64,000 nt of DNA from Acorus gramineus (taxonomy: Eukaryota > Streptophyta > Magnoliopsida > Acorales > Acoraceae): contig JAUJYN010000020.1 of NCBI GenBank assembly GCA_030737835.1, positions 1,798,001 through 1,862,000 on the forward strand. Reading direction: 5' to 3'. Positions 35,720 to 47,578 of this stretch are shown here, in pieces; the first letter of the stretch is position 1; each line of letters starts with the position of its first letter. The notes under the pieces are model-generated. The model was given only the letters and a program-made list of their open reading frames with translations. It was not told the DNA's origin and did no database searches. The position numbers and the translations under genes were made by a program.

Positions 35720-37174
35720 GAAGATCAAGTACCCCTTGCCGCGAATTGATGATCTGTGTGGCCAAGCTGTGGGAGCCAGTGTCCTCTCTTAGATCGATCT
35801 TCGCGGATGGTACCCCAAATTGGAGATCCGAGAGTTGGACATCCCGTAGATGGCCTTTCGTGACTATTTCAGGCACTACGAGTTTAAAGTACTGCCATCG
35901 AGGTTGATGAATGCGCCAGATGCCTTCAGGGATCTCATAAGTTAATTGGGCCTCTGTGGACTATTTGACATAGTTTTCGTCGAGGTTGCTTGTAGCGAGA
36001 TGTAAAAGTGATGGGTAACTTTGTTTCCCCAGGTTGGCATGCCCTCAGTCAAAGTTTGGGAATCATCATCGTGTTGAAAAGCGTCAGTCCATCGAGTTTC
36101 CTCAGTGGACGTGGGAGTGTGTTATCATGGATTATTGCGGGCTTGCTAAAATCACGTTTGGGTCGCGACACCGTCTAGGTGATCATTGACCGACTGACTA
36201 AGTGCGCTCTTCCCTCCCTATCCGATTGATTGAGTCTTTGGACGCTTTGATGCAGGTATTCACCTTCGTGATTGTTCATCTTCATGGCACTCCGGTCAGC
36301 GCTATTTCGGGTTGAGACGTGAGGGTTACTCAGCCTTTGCACGCTTTGGCGCGAGCCTCCATTTAAGTACATCGTTTCACCGCCAATGGATGGCCAAGCA
36401 AAAATGACTATTCAAACCTTGGAGGACATGGTAAGTGCTTGCTTGCTCGACTTGGGGCAGTTGGATGAGGCACCACCCATTTGGTGGGGTATGCTTGCAA
36501 GACGACTGCCATTCGAGTATCCAGATGAAACTTTAAAAGGCACTCTACGGCGTAGTTTTATACCTCCCTTGTGTTGGGACGGTTGTTGAGCGCCAGTTGG
36601 AGAGGCCAAATATTATTTATCTGACCTTGCGGTGGCCCAGATGGTTCGTAGGTGCATCCACACCCCCCAGAACCGACATAAGGGCTACGCAGGCCATCGT
36701 CGCCAGGAGCTTACCTTCGGGTTTGGAGACCATGTTTTTCCTAAAGGCATCCCAGTTTAAGGGCATCTTCTATTTCGACGTTCGGGGCAAGCTGAGTCGG
36801 CCCTTCATCGGACCGTTTCTTGTCCTTGAGTGGATTGGGGAGGTGGCTTGTCATGTAGCCTTTCCCCCACAGCTGGCTCATGCCCACGACGTCGTCCTTG
36901 TCTCGAAGCTGAGGCGTTATGTCCACGATCCTGCTCATGTCTTTCCGTTCGACCGCCTCATCCTTGAGCTGGGTTTCTCGTTCATGGAGCAATGGATCTA
37001 AGGAAAGGACCAACATGAGAAGATGCTCCACGCTAAAACCGTTTCTTTGATTACAGTGTGTCGGTAGCACCAGTGTGGCAGATAGACCACTTGGGATCAA
37101 AGGGTCAATGTATGATACTGGCTATGTTCAATTTTCCCTTTGGGTTTCCCTAAATTTTGAGGACTAAATTTCCT
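35720..37174 (+). pseudogene. Decayed Gypsy polyprotein (RT, integrase, chromodomain end)
   Basis: Pieces of the C-terminal half of a chromovirus polyprotein appear in order but with many stops, frameshifts and deletions. At 35725..35935 is reverse transcriptase sequence matching KYPLPRIDDL, then the DLR and IPKTAF region and FKVLP. At about 36060..36300 is the integrase core (related to IEFPQWTWE and VDRLT). At 36386..36440 is the [14 protein letters not shown] segment holding the integrase Glu region. At 36740..37000 is the GPF module (FIGPFLVLEWIGEVA) and YVHDPAHVFPF. RNase H and part of integrase are missing. It is clearly older than the copy at 61678..64000. Confidence 0.85.
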
Positions 37175-37187
37175 AAGAGGGGGAGAA
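37175..37187 (+). other. Polypurine tract
   Basis: AAGAGGGGGAGAA directly precedes the LTR start TGTTATGCC at 37188. It is the plus-strand priming site of the plus-oriented element and shows that the following LTR was its 3' LTR. Confidence 0.85.
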
Positions 37188-39239
37188 TGTTATGCCTGTG
37201 TCATTTGAGGCCTTATAATTTTTTGATCGGAGTCACTAAAATTTTGGCTTTAAACTACCTACGGGAGTTTGAGTACTCTGATTAAAAATCTAACTACATA
37301 TTATGGGTCCTGGTACCGTTTTGTACTACCCATAAAAATTTCATCGAATTCTGGTAACGTTTTAAAAAATATGCAGTTCTGAACCGTATACAAGTTTTTA
37401 GAGTTCCTTGTTTGGTTGATCGAATAGTGTTAGATATTTTGGTGAATATGGTGACCTTTGGTAACCTCACCCCCCCTTGCTCAAGGGTTAAGCAACCTTT
37501 GGTTATTTTTGAGTGTTAGAGGGTGAGAATAGACTTAACTTCACCCCCCTTTTCTTTCCACCCCCCAAGTGCAAAACATCCCTCACTCTCTTCCTCTCTC
37601 TCCCTCTCGTCTCCCTCTCCCTCTCTATTTTTGTGAATGTGTGTGTTTTGTTAAAGAAGAAAAGAAGAGGAAGAAGCACAAGAGAGAGTGAAAAAGGGTG
37701 AGTGTGTGTGTTGTTGTTGTTGTTGTTTCTCTTCTCTCTATCTCCTTCTCATGCCCCCTTTACACCCCTGTTTTCATCCATGAAGGGCTTGAGGAGATGC
37801 TGATGAGGTGGTGGTAGTGGTTGTAGTGGTTGAGGTGGTCGTGGGTGTGTCGAGAACCCCACATCTCCCCATTTCCCTCCCCCTCTTTTGGTAAGGCAGA
37901 TCTCTGTCTTGTAAAGATATCTGTGAAACTAGTATTTAGAGGCATATTTTTGGGATTGTGTCATCATGTGATATGATCCTTCATGTGTCTAGATAGTATA
38001 TATGAAATTTGGGGTCATTATGATATCTGTGTTGTAAGTTAGAACTTGTTTTGCATGGCCTGTCCAGATTCGCGTGGGAATTGACCTGCTTCTGGAAATA
38101 ATTTATTTCGGGCTTGTAGAAGCAAAATTAGGTTATAATGTCTTCATGGATTATGATCCCAACATGTCAGATAATGTGTATGATTTATTTCATAATTTTT
38201 TTGATGTATATTTGGTGCTGTGGATATCAAATATTAGGGCTGGTTGCAGCAGGTTTAGCCATTTTGCTCGATTGTGTGTCAAGGAGTTGTTATGCATGTT
38301 GTGGAAAGTATCAGGAGTTAGGGTCTTCATGAAGTAGGCTTATATGTGTGTCAGGAGGTTCCATATTTTAATTGTGGATCATTGGTTGTGTTTTGCAGAT
38401 CTCGTAGACCGGACGCGCGACGATCCGGGTATTGATGAGTGGTTCAATCCAACCCTTCGAAAAGCGTTAGATGCACGTAGACGTGCGTCGCGCATTCGTT
38501 GGGCACCCAGACTATACTACTTATTTAGATAAGTAGTATGGTCATGTCTAACCCATAATATGCTAGATATTTACATACTAGGTTAGTATAGCTCGTATAT
38601 TGTGTAGAACCCTCTATTCTACCATATACGTGCCTATGTGTCATATTCATGTATGAATTATTATGTTTGCATGCGCCCTTCATGTTTGGGCATGTGTGAT
38701 GTGTGTTTATATGAATGTATAGAATATGCATGCCTAGGTAGTCCCTATTTATAGTACTACCTCCTTATGTTAGTAATATCTAGCATACACTTTTTGATGT
38801 GGACATGTGGTGAAGAAAAATTTACTTTTTAATGTGTTTTTATCTACCAAGTTATTTCGTTTTATTTATGTTTTAAGCATACTAGTAAGTATGTTTAGAC
38901 TGATATAGTATTTGTGGCCATGGGTTGTTGATTTTGATGCACTATCTTTGTGTTGCTCTCCTTGTAGTATGGATAAAAAGTTCTTTTAGTTTTTGTGAAT
39001 GTTGTGCATGCTTATTATTAGGTCTCCTACCTTATTAGGTTTCTTTGAAGTTCTCATAAAGAGCTCTTAAGAAGTTTTAGTCCTTCTATTACCATTCAAA
39101 TTTCAGCAATTTTTGTTTTATTCTTCTTACAACTTTGCTCAAGCATTCTTCAGATTTTATATTTATTCATAGAAGCTAATTCTCATAATTAATTGTCCTT
39201 AAGGGTTATTTAATTAAGTTTTTTTATTTTTTTAATTAT
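37188..39239 (+). mobile_element. Type B-like Gypsy LTR, 3' LTR start, AT-rich intron-like interior
   Basis: The LTR starts after the polypurine tract with the TGTTATGCCTGTG block. The leader exon ends at a donor GGTAAG (GT at 37891) and the middle exon begins after TTTTGCAG (ending 38398). The 508 nt between are AT-rich and unrelated to the GC-rich interiors of the other copies, while the flanking borders are the same. Its middle exon donor is mutated to GATGAGT. After about 38760 it has no match to the other LTRs and no LTR end before 39240. Confidence 0.7.
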
Positions 39240-39449
39240 TCACAAAAATAACCCGAGCCCGGCATGAACCCAACCCGAGCCCGAGCCTGAGTTCAACCCG
39301 AACCTGCGGGTTGAGGTTGGGTTTGGGCTCAGGTTGCACCCTTTGGGTTGAGGTCGGGCTCGGGTTCAGGTTCGGGTTGGGCTTTGTATACAATGGGTTG
39401 GGTTTGACATGTCTACAACCCGACCCGACCCGCCCGAGTTGCACCCCTA
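39240..39449. mobile_element. Possible hAT-like MITE fragment, CCCGA/GGGTT rich
   Basis: Degenerate CCCGA and GGGTT motifs on both strands end at GAGTTGCACCCCTAG (39449). The reverse complement, CTAGGGGTGCAACTC, looks like the end of common plant hAT-type non-autonomous elements. I cannot find a matching left end, so the limits and class are uncertain. Confidence 0.4.
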
Positions 39450-42414
39450 GTTGGAGAAGGAGTAAGAAGAAAAAGAAGAAGGAGATCTATAGAAGAGAGT
39501 GATCAAGGTTGGTGTGTGCCATTGTTGTTGTCTATTCCCTCTCCTCCTCCTCTAACCCCCCTCATGTTTTCAATGGATTTCTTCCTCCCCTTTGGTTCAG
39601 CAAGAAGAAGAGAAATGAAGGCTGAGGTGGTGGTAGTGGTGGTGGTGGTTGAGGTGGTCGTGGGCGTGCTTGCGAGCCCCCACATCTCCCCCTTCCCTCC
39701 TCCTCTCTTGGTAAGCTTTCCCCTCTTCTTTTTATGGTTTTTCAGCACATTTGGGTGTGTTGGGAGGTGGTGCATGCCATGTGTTTGTGTTTATGTTTGA
39801 ATGGTGTGTGTGTGCATGGTTGCTTGGGTGTAGGGGTGTCGGTGTGCGCGTGTGCGTGTTGCCCAGAGCCCAGCATGCCCTGCCTGCTGCCCTGCCAGCA
39901 CCAGCGCCCATGCCCAGCCTGCCCCTTCCTGCTGCCCTGCCAGCCCAGCGCTTGTGCCCTGCGCTTGTGCCCAACGTGCCCTGCGCCTGTGCCTAGCGCA
40001 CCCAGCGTGCCCTACAGCGTGCCCAACACACCGTGCTCTGCCTGTGCATCCCGGGTGCTGCCCCGTGTGTGCGTGCTTCCCCGTGCGTGAGTGTTGTCCG
40101 CATGCATGCTGTCCTCACTGTCCCACACGCGTGCCGTCTTGCCTGCGTGCTACTCCGGATTGCGGTGAGTGGTTCGATCAAATCCCTCGGGATGCGCTCG
40201 ACGCGCGTAATCATGCATCGCGCATTGATGGGGCACCCTAGCTATACTACTTGTGTAGATAAGCAGTATGGCCACACTTAAACCATAATATGCTAGATAT
40301 CTTGCATGCTAGGTTTATATTATATGTATTGTATTCATGTATGAATGATCATGTTGCATTCCCTTGTCATAAGACTTGAGGGCGTGGTATAGTTGTTGCG
40401 CCCATCTTGTTGGGCCAAAGCTATGACCAGTTCCTTGACATGATGAGGCCTTCTCTCTCTTGCCATCACTCTTTGCGCAAACTGAGTAAGTAGATGTAGT
40501 TCCTACTTGACTCAGGTTTGCTTGAGATTATTGGCATGCGCCTGTTGGTGCGCGAGATCGCGCTTAACCCTTCCCTTTTAAGTTGGTGATATCCAACGCA
40601 TGTTAGGGTATGCTTTGTATGCTTGTATGATTAATGGCCTTGTATGCATGTTTAAATAGGCCATACCTTGTATGCGTGTTGCATGATGCATTGTTTATGC
40701 CATATATTCAGGTTAGGGAGAACCCCTATAGTAAATCATATGTTATTGTGCATGTGGATCATGTAGCCTACTTGCGATAGAAATTCTCCTGTTATAATTA
40801 TGCGCATGTTAGACTAATTGTGCCTACCCGTGCTAGGCGTGGGTATGACCCTTAGTCGGGTTGTACCTTATTTAGTTAAAGTGCAAGCGATGTAATCGCC
40901 CTTGCATCCGTGTGATGCACTCTTATGAAATCCAGGAGAATTCATTGTTGTATCGGTTTTGTTAAACAGGTGGTTATGGCATTAAGCTAGTCCTACCCGT
41001 GCTAGGCGCGTGTATGAACCGCGTGTTGGGTTATATGCCTTTGGCTTATTTCTGCGCGAGAGTAGAGGTAACTCCTCGCGTCCGAGCGACGCATCCGTGT
41101 GGGAGTTCAAGAGTATTCGATATCATCGGTATGTGATTATCGAGAGTAGTTGACTTTCCCATAGGGTTCGCTTTGCGAACGTTGGGTGCTTCCTCCCGAC
41201 ATCGTCGTGCGTCGAAGCTACCTGGTGTCGAAGCTGTCCTGTATGGTGCCACCACTTGTAGGTGCTACTGATGCATATCGCGGTACACATCTGGCGGATG
41301 TACCGATCGTGGAAGGCCGACAGGTAGAGGCTACGCGGGAGAGGGCTACTGGATGATATTGCGAGCGTGGAGTCGTTCTCCCCTTCGTCAGATCCGTGTT
41401 GAAGATGCCTAGCGTTGAAGCTATCCTGACAGAGGGCTCCCACCTGTAGGTACTATCGATGTATACGGAAAATGTACTGATCATGGGAGTATACCAGATA
41501 GAAGCTACCTGGGAGACGGCAACCTGATGACGAAGGGTGTAGAGCAAAAGGTTTTATCCCAAAAGTCCCTAGGGTCACCCCTCCGGAGGCTAGAGTGAGG
41601 ATGAGTTGGGAGTCACGTAGTCATGTGACTCTTATACCTGTCGAGTATACTCTATGCATGTTATGCCTAACGCTTGAGGTATCGTAGTGTATCTCTACCT
41701 CATAGCGGAAGGACTTGTTGTATTATGTTAAGTCTAACGCTTGAGGTATCATAGTGTATCTCTATCTCGTAGCTGTTAGACTCGTTGTAAACTATTATCC
41801 AGTAACACCATGTGTTATGGTTAATAGCTTGTTCCTCCCTGAGTGTCCTTTGAGTTTGCCTCGGGAACGAGGGTGAGGTTGGTCGCGCCGTCGCGTGACC
41901 TTGTTATCTATCAGGTTTTCACCCATGTTTTCCTTGAAAGGAAATTGCCTTATCATTCAATTGTTGTATTGGTGCTTGGCTTCTTGCCACTCACTGAGCT
42001 CATAGCTCACCCCTCACATACTGTTTCTTCCACAGGGACGATGTTGGGCGTGGAGCTGGAGCTTCCCTATGGCATGGTCTTGAATGCATGGAGGGTCACG
42101 TCCGGCGGTGGGCGAGTGCGAGGCTGTCAGCAGTCCAAGAGTAATGTATTTGTTAATCATGCGTGTTGCACAGGATGTATTTGATTGGACTAGACTTGGC
42201 TCTCACAGGATGGTGATTGTGTATTCGAGTTTGTAATAATGTTTTGGTTTATAGACTTATTGATATTTTTATTCTTCCGCTTTTCAATTAGCTATCATTT
42301 AACTTTCCCTTGCCACCTCGTATGTTGTTGTTGGAGTCTTTGTTGACCTCAGGTATTGATAACTGATATTATATAATTGCCACGTCTTGAGGACGGCCGC
42401 CTTGGGGTGCGACA
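39450..42414 (+). mobile_element. Type B Gypsy LTR, followed by PBS
   Basis: It starts in the leader exon region, shows donor GTAAGC at 39711, a reduced GC-rich part (39840..40130) where the middle exon acceptor is lost, the GTGAGTGG donor near 40164, then the type B blocks to GGTGCGACA at 42414. A primer binding site follows, so its end is that of a 5' LTR. Together with 37188..39239 it may be one compound LTR shared by two tandem elements. Confidence 0.82.
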
Positions 42415-42757
42415 AATGTTGGTATCAGAGCCTAGTCCTGTCAGAGCCTAATTCGAGTCGTATAGATGAGTCGTAGGATTTTCCTCCGAGTACTCAGGTT
42501 TAGTAGTTTATCTTAGGTTGCTTAAATGCCTCCTCGCACCTGTAGACGTGAACGTGGCAACCCTTGGACCTCGTGAGTTGTCGACTTGGTCGACAAAATA
42601 GGGTCAGTGGTTGGGTCCCTTGTTTTGGGATTAAGGCTTGGGCAGGAGATTGTAGCCCAGTAGTATGGTAGTGATGGATTGGTTGCAATTTCTAAGATAT
42701 GGATCGTGTCTCGATAATGGAGCTTCGTTCCCATGCATCAATATTGCTGGTAACCAT
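42415..42757 (+). mobile_element. Gypsy 5' leader and broken gag start
   Basis: The primer binding site is at 42420..42431. The leader resembles that at 8548, with a CTTAG just before the gag start. ATG at 42526 opens MPPRTCRRERGNPWTS and meets TGA at 42574..42576. Sequence related to the minus-strand leaders at 11018 and 60607 continues to 42757, where a minus-strand LTR begins. Confidence 0.8.
42420..42431 (+). other. Primer binding site for initiator tRNA-Met
   Basis: TGGTATCAGAGC, 5 nt after the LTR end at 42414, followed by CTAGTCCTGTCAGAGCC as at 8565. Confidence 0.92.
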
Positions 42758-44838
42758 TGTCACGCCCCAGGGCGGCCGTCCCCGAGACGCGGCAATATAT
42801 ATAGTATCAGCTATCAATACCTGAGGTCAACAAAGACTCCAACAACAACACACAAGGTGGCAAGGCAAAGATAAATGATAACTGACTGAAAAGCGGAAGC
42901 ATAAGATATCAACAATGTCTGTAAACCAAAAACATTATTACAGACTCGAATACACAATCACTGTCCTATGAGAGCCAAGTCTAGTCCAAATAAAATACAA
43001 TCTGTGCCACATGCACGATTTACAATACATAAAATGACTCTAGGACTGCTGACAGCCTCGCACTCGCCACCTGCCGGACAGAACGCTCCACGCACATAAG
43101 ACCACGCCACAGGGAAGCACCAGCTCCACGCCTAACACTGCCCCTGAAAAGAAATAGTATGCGAGGGGTGAGCTACAAGCTCAGTGAGTGGCTGGAAACC
43201 AATCACCATTACAACAGTTCAATGTTAAGGCAATTTTCTTTCAAGGAAAAACATGGGTGGAAACCCCATGGATAACAAGGTCACGCGGCGGCGCGACCAA
43301 CCTCACCCTCACTCCCAGAGGAAGACTCTTGGGACTTTTGGGGAGAGACCATACCGTTGGTCGAAGAGACGCGAAATTACTGGTCTACACAACACTACTG
43401 GATCACCAACCTCACCCTCACCCTCACTCCCGGAGGGAGACTCTTGGGACTTTTGGGGAGAGACCATACCGTTGGTCGAAGAGATTCGGAATTACTGGTC
43501 TACACAATACTACTAGATCATCTACATCGAGATAACTACCCAACGATGTCTTTGAACATCGATACACAACCGGACCCAACAACTATGGGAATGGACGAAC
43601 AACGAATGGGTCACGCGGCGATGTGTCTTCACCTCATCCTCACCCTTTAGAGGTGACATAGGACTTTTGGAAGAGACTTAGACTGCTCTACACCCTTGGT
43701 CCACCGGTAGCCCTTTCCCCGGGTAGCCTCTACCTGGTATACTCCCACGATCAGTACGTTCCTGAACGCATCGGTAGTACCTACGGATGGGAGCCCTCTG
43801 TCAGGACAGCTTTTCCAACGCCGGGGAGTTCCTACATCGGATCCAACGAAGGGGAGAACGATTTCACGCTCGCAATATCATTCGTTAGCCCTCTCCCGGG
43901 TAGCCTCTACCTGGTATACCCCCATGATCAGTACATCTTGCCACATGCATCGATAGTACCTACAGGTGGGGGCCCTCTGTCAGGACAGCTACAACCCGGC
44001 CCGCTTCAACACGGACAACATTGGGAGGAAACACTCCATGTTGGCAAAGCGAACCCAATGGAAAAACAACTACTCTCGATAATCGCCTAACTTAATGCCA
44101 AAACTACCGGTTTAACAAAACCGATACAACAAATGAATTCTCCTGAATTCCATTCAAGTGCATCACACGGATGCAGGGGCGATTACATCGCTCGCACACT
44201 AACTAATGAGGTACATCCCAACGACGGGTCGTACCCATGCCTATTTCAGATAGGCCTAATTAGTTTTAACATGTGCATATATATAACAGGAGAATCATAT
44301 CATAGCTATGTGCATGAACCATATGCACGATCACCTAACAATTGACTATAAGGGTAACCCCTAACATGGATTTACATCATAAACAACAAATCATACAACA
44401 TGCATACAAGGTATGGCCCACTTAAACATGCATACATGACCATTAATCATATAAGCACACAAGGCATAACTTAAGCATGCGTTGGATATCACCAACTTAA
44501 AAGGGAAGGGTCAAGCGCGATCTCACGCACTAACAGGTGCATGCCAATATTCCAAATGAACCTGAGTCGAGTAGGAAATCGCATCTACTTACTCAGTTCG
44601 TGCAGAGGGAGAGGGCGAGAGAGAGATCATCATCTCTTGAAGTTGGTCATAGCTTTGCCCCATTAGCATGGGCACAACAACTACACCACGCCCTCGAGTC
44701 TTATCACAAGGGAATATTAGGCATGTGCTCGTTATTAACCCAGACTTAATCATGTTGAATATTCCAATTAATATGGTAGTATTACTGATAGGTACTACCT
44801 AAGGCATGCTTATTCTATACATTATGAAAACCCACATA
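42758..44838 (-). mobile_element. Type B Gypsy LTR, minus strand, 5' part missing
   Basis: The LTR 3' end is at 42758 (TGTCACGCCCCAGGG on plus). It matches 15151..17110 closely, including the repeated GAAGAGACGC/ATTACTGGTC units at 43300..43520 and the paired GTACCTAC blocks. It stops at about 44830, where the plus-strand LTR at 44839 begins; the middle exon, GC-rich part and U3 are absent. Confidence 0.85.
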
Positions 44839-46594
44839 TGTTATATATGTGTCACTTTTTAGCCTATTGGTCACATTTGGGTCATTTCTGGCCATTTTCC
44901 AATTTTTCTTTTTTCGATCGGAGCAGCTAAAATTTTAGACTTTTAGCTATCTGCGTGAGTTTGAGTACTCCGATTGGAAATCTAACTGCATATTATGAGT
45001 CCTGGTACCATTTTGTACTACTCAAAAAAATTTCATTGAATTCCAGTAACGTTTTAAAAATTATGTAGTTCCGAATCGTATCCGGCTTTCGGTCGTTTCG
45101 GGTTTGTTTGGTGGAATAGTGTTGGGATATTTTGGTGGTTATGGTAACCTTGGGTAATCTCATCCCCTCTTGCTTAATTGGTAAGAAAACTTTGGTTATT
45201 TTTGATGTGTGTGGGTGAGTTTAACTTAGGTTCACCACCCCCTTTTTCCCTTCTCATCACCCCCCCCCCCCATTTGAGAAAAGGTGATTTCTCTCTCTCT
45301 CTTTCACCACCTCTCACGCCTCCCTCTCCCTCTTGATTGTGTGTGTTTATGTGTGTGTTTTGAAGAAAAAGAAGGAGAAGAAGCAAGCACAAATAGGAGA
45401 AGTGAAAGAGAAGGGACACACAAAGGTGTGTATTTGTGTTGATTCTAGTGATTGTTGATTCCCTTCTCTTAGGCTCCCTCTCATGCTCCCTTTTTGTCCC
45501 TGATTTCAGCCAAGTAAGGCTGAGGAGGTGTGGTGTTGGTGGCGGCGGTTGCGGTGGTTTTGGTGCGCCAAGGGCACACCCAAATACCTCCCCTTTTCTT
45601 TCCCCTCCTTTGGTAAGCTCTCCTCCTCCCTTATCTTTGTTTTAATGGTTGTTAGGGCTGTTAGGGTGGGTGATCATGCATGCCATGCATGTGTGGTAGG
45701 GTGTGTGTGAGGGCTGTGGAGGGGATGGGAGAGGTCTGGGCGCGCGCGTGCACGCGCGTCTGCGCGCGCAGAGGGGTGCTGGCGCGCGCAGTCGGGCGCG
45801 CTGGCAAGCGCACGCGCGTACGCATAGGCACGCGAGCGTGCGCGCGAGGAGCTGGCATGGGCGTGCAGTGCGCGTGGGTGCGCGCAGGCGGCGCGTCTGG
45901 ACGCGTGGATGGGCGCGCGGCAGTGCGCCAGGGGGTGCGGGGGTGCGTGCGTGCGTGCTTATGCGTGCGTACGCATGCGGGGGCCATGCGTGTGGCTGCC
46001 CGAGGGTTCGGGTAGGTGTCGGGGCACTCGGACTTGCGTGCGTACTCGCATGCGTGCGAGCCCGTATGCGTGCTTGTCCGAGTCTTTGGCATTTCTAGTA
46101 AATTCCATGTATATTTATGTAGTTATACTCACCATATTGAATGCCCTTGTCTTGCAGATCTTGGTGAACGGTCACGCAACGACCCGGGTTGTAGTGAGTG
46201 GGTCGATCCAACCCAGTTGGGAGGCGTTCGATGCACGTAGACGTGCATTGCCCTCCCCTGGGGCATCATAACTGCATATTAACCATATTTGCATGCATAT
46301 GTTATTATTGGGCTTGCTAGGTTGCATCCATGTCATGTTAGACCTAACATGTTAGGGTTATACATCCTAGTATCATGTGTAGGGACCAATGCTTGTTCAT
46401 GCATCATGTCCCATGTTAGGATAACATTTGATTCCTACATGCACCCCGACCTTGCCTAAGTATACCCTTAGCTATTTATGAAAAGCATAAGTGTAAGCAT
46501 GCCTTAGAAAATATTATGACCTTGTTATTATATTATTTAAATGCTTCCATGATGAATTCCTTGTATATTTATTATCCATGTTATATGCTTAAGT
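44839..46594 (+). mobile_element. Gypsy LTR, C-like, 3' part missing
   Basis: It starts TGTTATATATGTGTCAC and contains U3 blocks, the leader acceptor TTTCAG near 45510, donor at 45613, GC-rich domain (about 45740..46010), acceptor ending 46157, 36-nt exon 46158..46193 and GTGAGT donor. After the block with GTGCATTGCCCTCCCC it continues to 46594 and is cut by the minus-strand LTR at 46595, so the last exon and LTR end are missing. Confidence 0.82.
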
Positions 46595-47578
46595 TGTCAC
46601 GCCTCAGGGCGGCCATCCCCGAGGCGCGACAATGGTATATATGATATCAGCAGTCTATACAGGAGGTCAATAATATACTCTAAACAATATCAACAATGAC
46701 AACACAGACAACAAAGAGGCTGACATAATATATACACAAATAGCGGAAGCTAAAAGACTGAGTCCGTAATTCAAAAGACATATCACAGTCTCGATACATA
46801 ATCAACTGTCCTGTGAGAGCCAATATATACAACGGCATCCCAATGTAATACAAAACGTCTGCCCAAGCACAGAATACAATACATACAATCAAAGGGGGGG
46901 ATGCTGAATGGCCTCTCACACTCAGAGCGTGACGCTGCTCCGCTACTGCTGATGTGCCTCGGGGAGCTCCTCCTTCAGATCCGAGTCAGATATCACTGGA
47001 GAAAAATATATGCGAGGGGTGAGCCACACGCTCAGTGAATAGCACAACCCATGCATCACAATTCATATTAACCTTACACAATTCATAGCCCCTAAGTGGC
47101 AATAACTACACAATCCAGTGGGTCGCTACATGGCCAACCCACTACACCCTCACCCTCACCCTCAAGCTGGTGACATGGTCTTTTGGGACTGTTAATCACC
47201 CTTGGTCCACCGATAGCCTCTCCTCCACTCCGTAGCTCGCCTGGTCTACTCCCACGATTCAGCACAGTCCGAAACACAATCAGGAGGTACCTACTGACGG
47301 GAGCCCTCTGTCAGGATGGCCTATCTAACGCTGAGGAATCCCTATACGGATCCAACGAAGGGAAGAGAAACAGCCTACCCACACGGATACGATCCACTTG
47401 GATCCGCCGACACCGATTGCAACTCTACTAATGTCATGAATTCTTCAGAATTCCTCCAGGGCGCATAACTAAGATGCGGGGAGACACATATTATAACAAC
47501 GAGGTTATAATATTCACTAAGGCATGCTAATAATCGTAAGCTCGCATTTGATTTAAATAAATTAAACTAAATGGGAAG
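46595..47578 (-). mobile_element. Type A Gypsy LTR, minus strand, first part
   Basis: The LTR end TGTCACGCCTCAGGG starts at 46595. The acidic-tail exon is 46943..46995 with TAG at 46943..46945 and acceptor just above it. The sequence is interrupted at 47578 by the solo LTR 47579..50824 and resumes at 50825 with the same GGAAG. Confidence 0.88.

Noticed and set aside
36386-36589. Plus-strand frame as a separate small gene
   Set aside because: The [14 protein letters not shown] sequence is decayed Gypsy integrase and belongs to the pseudogene 35720..37174.
40241-41640. Possible independent gene between LTR parts
   Set aside because: The segment matches 12940..14420 and, in reverse, 44100..44800 and 16000..17300, so it is the ordinary type B LTR interior.
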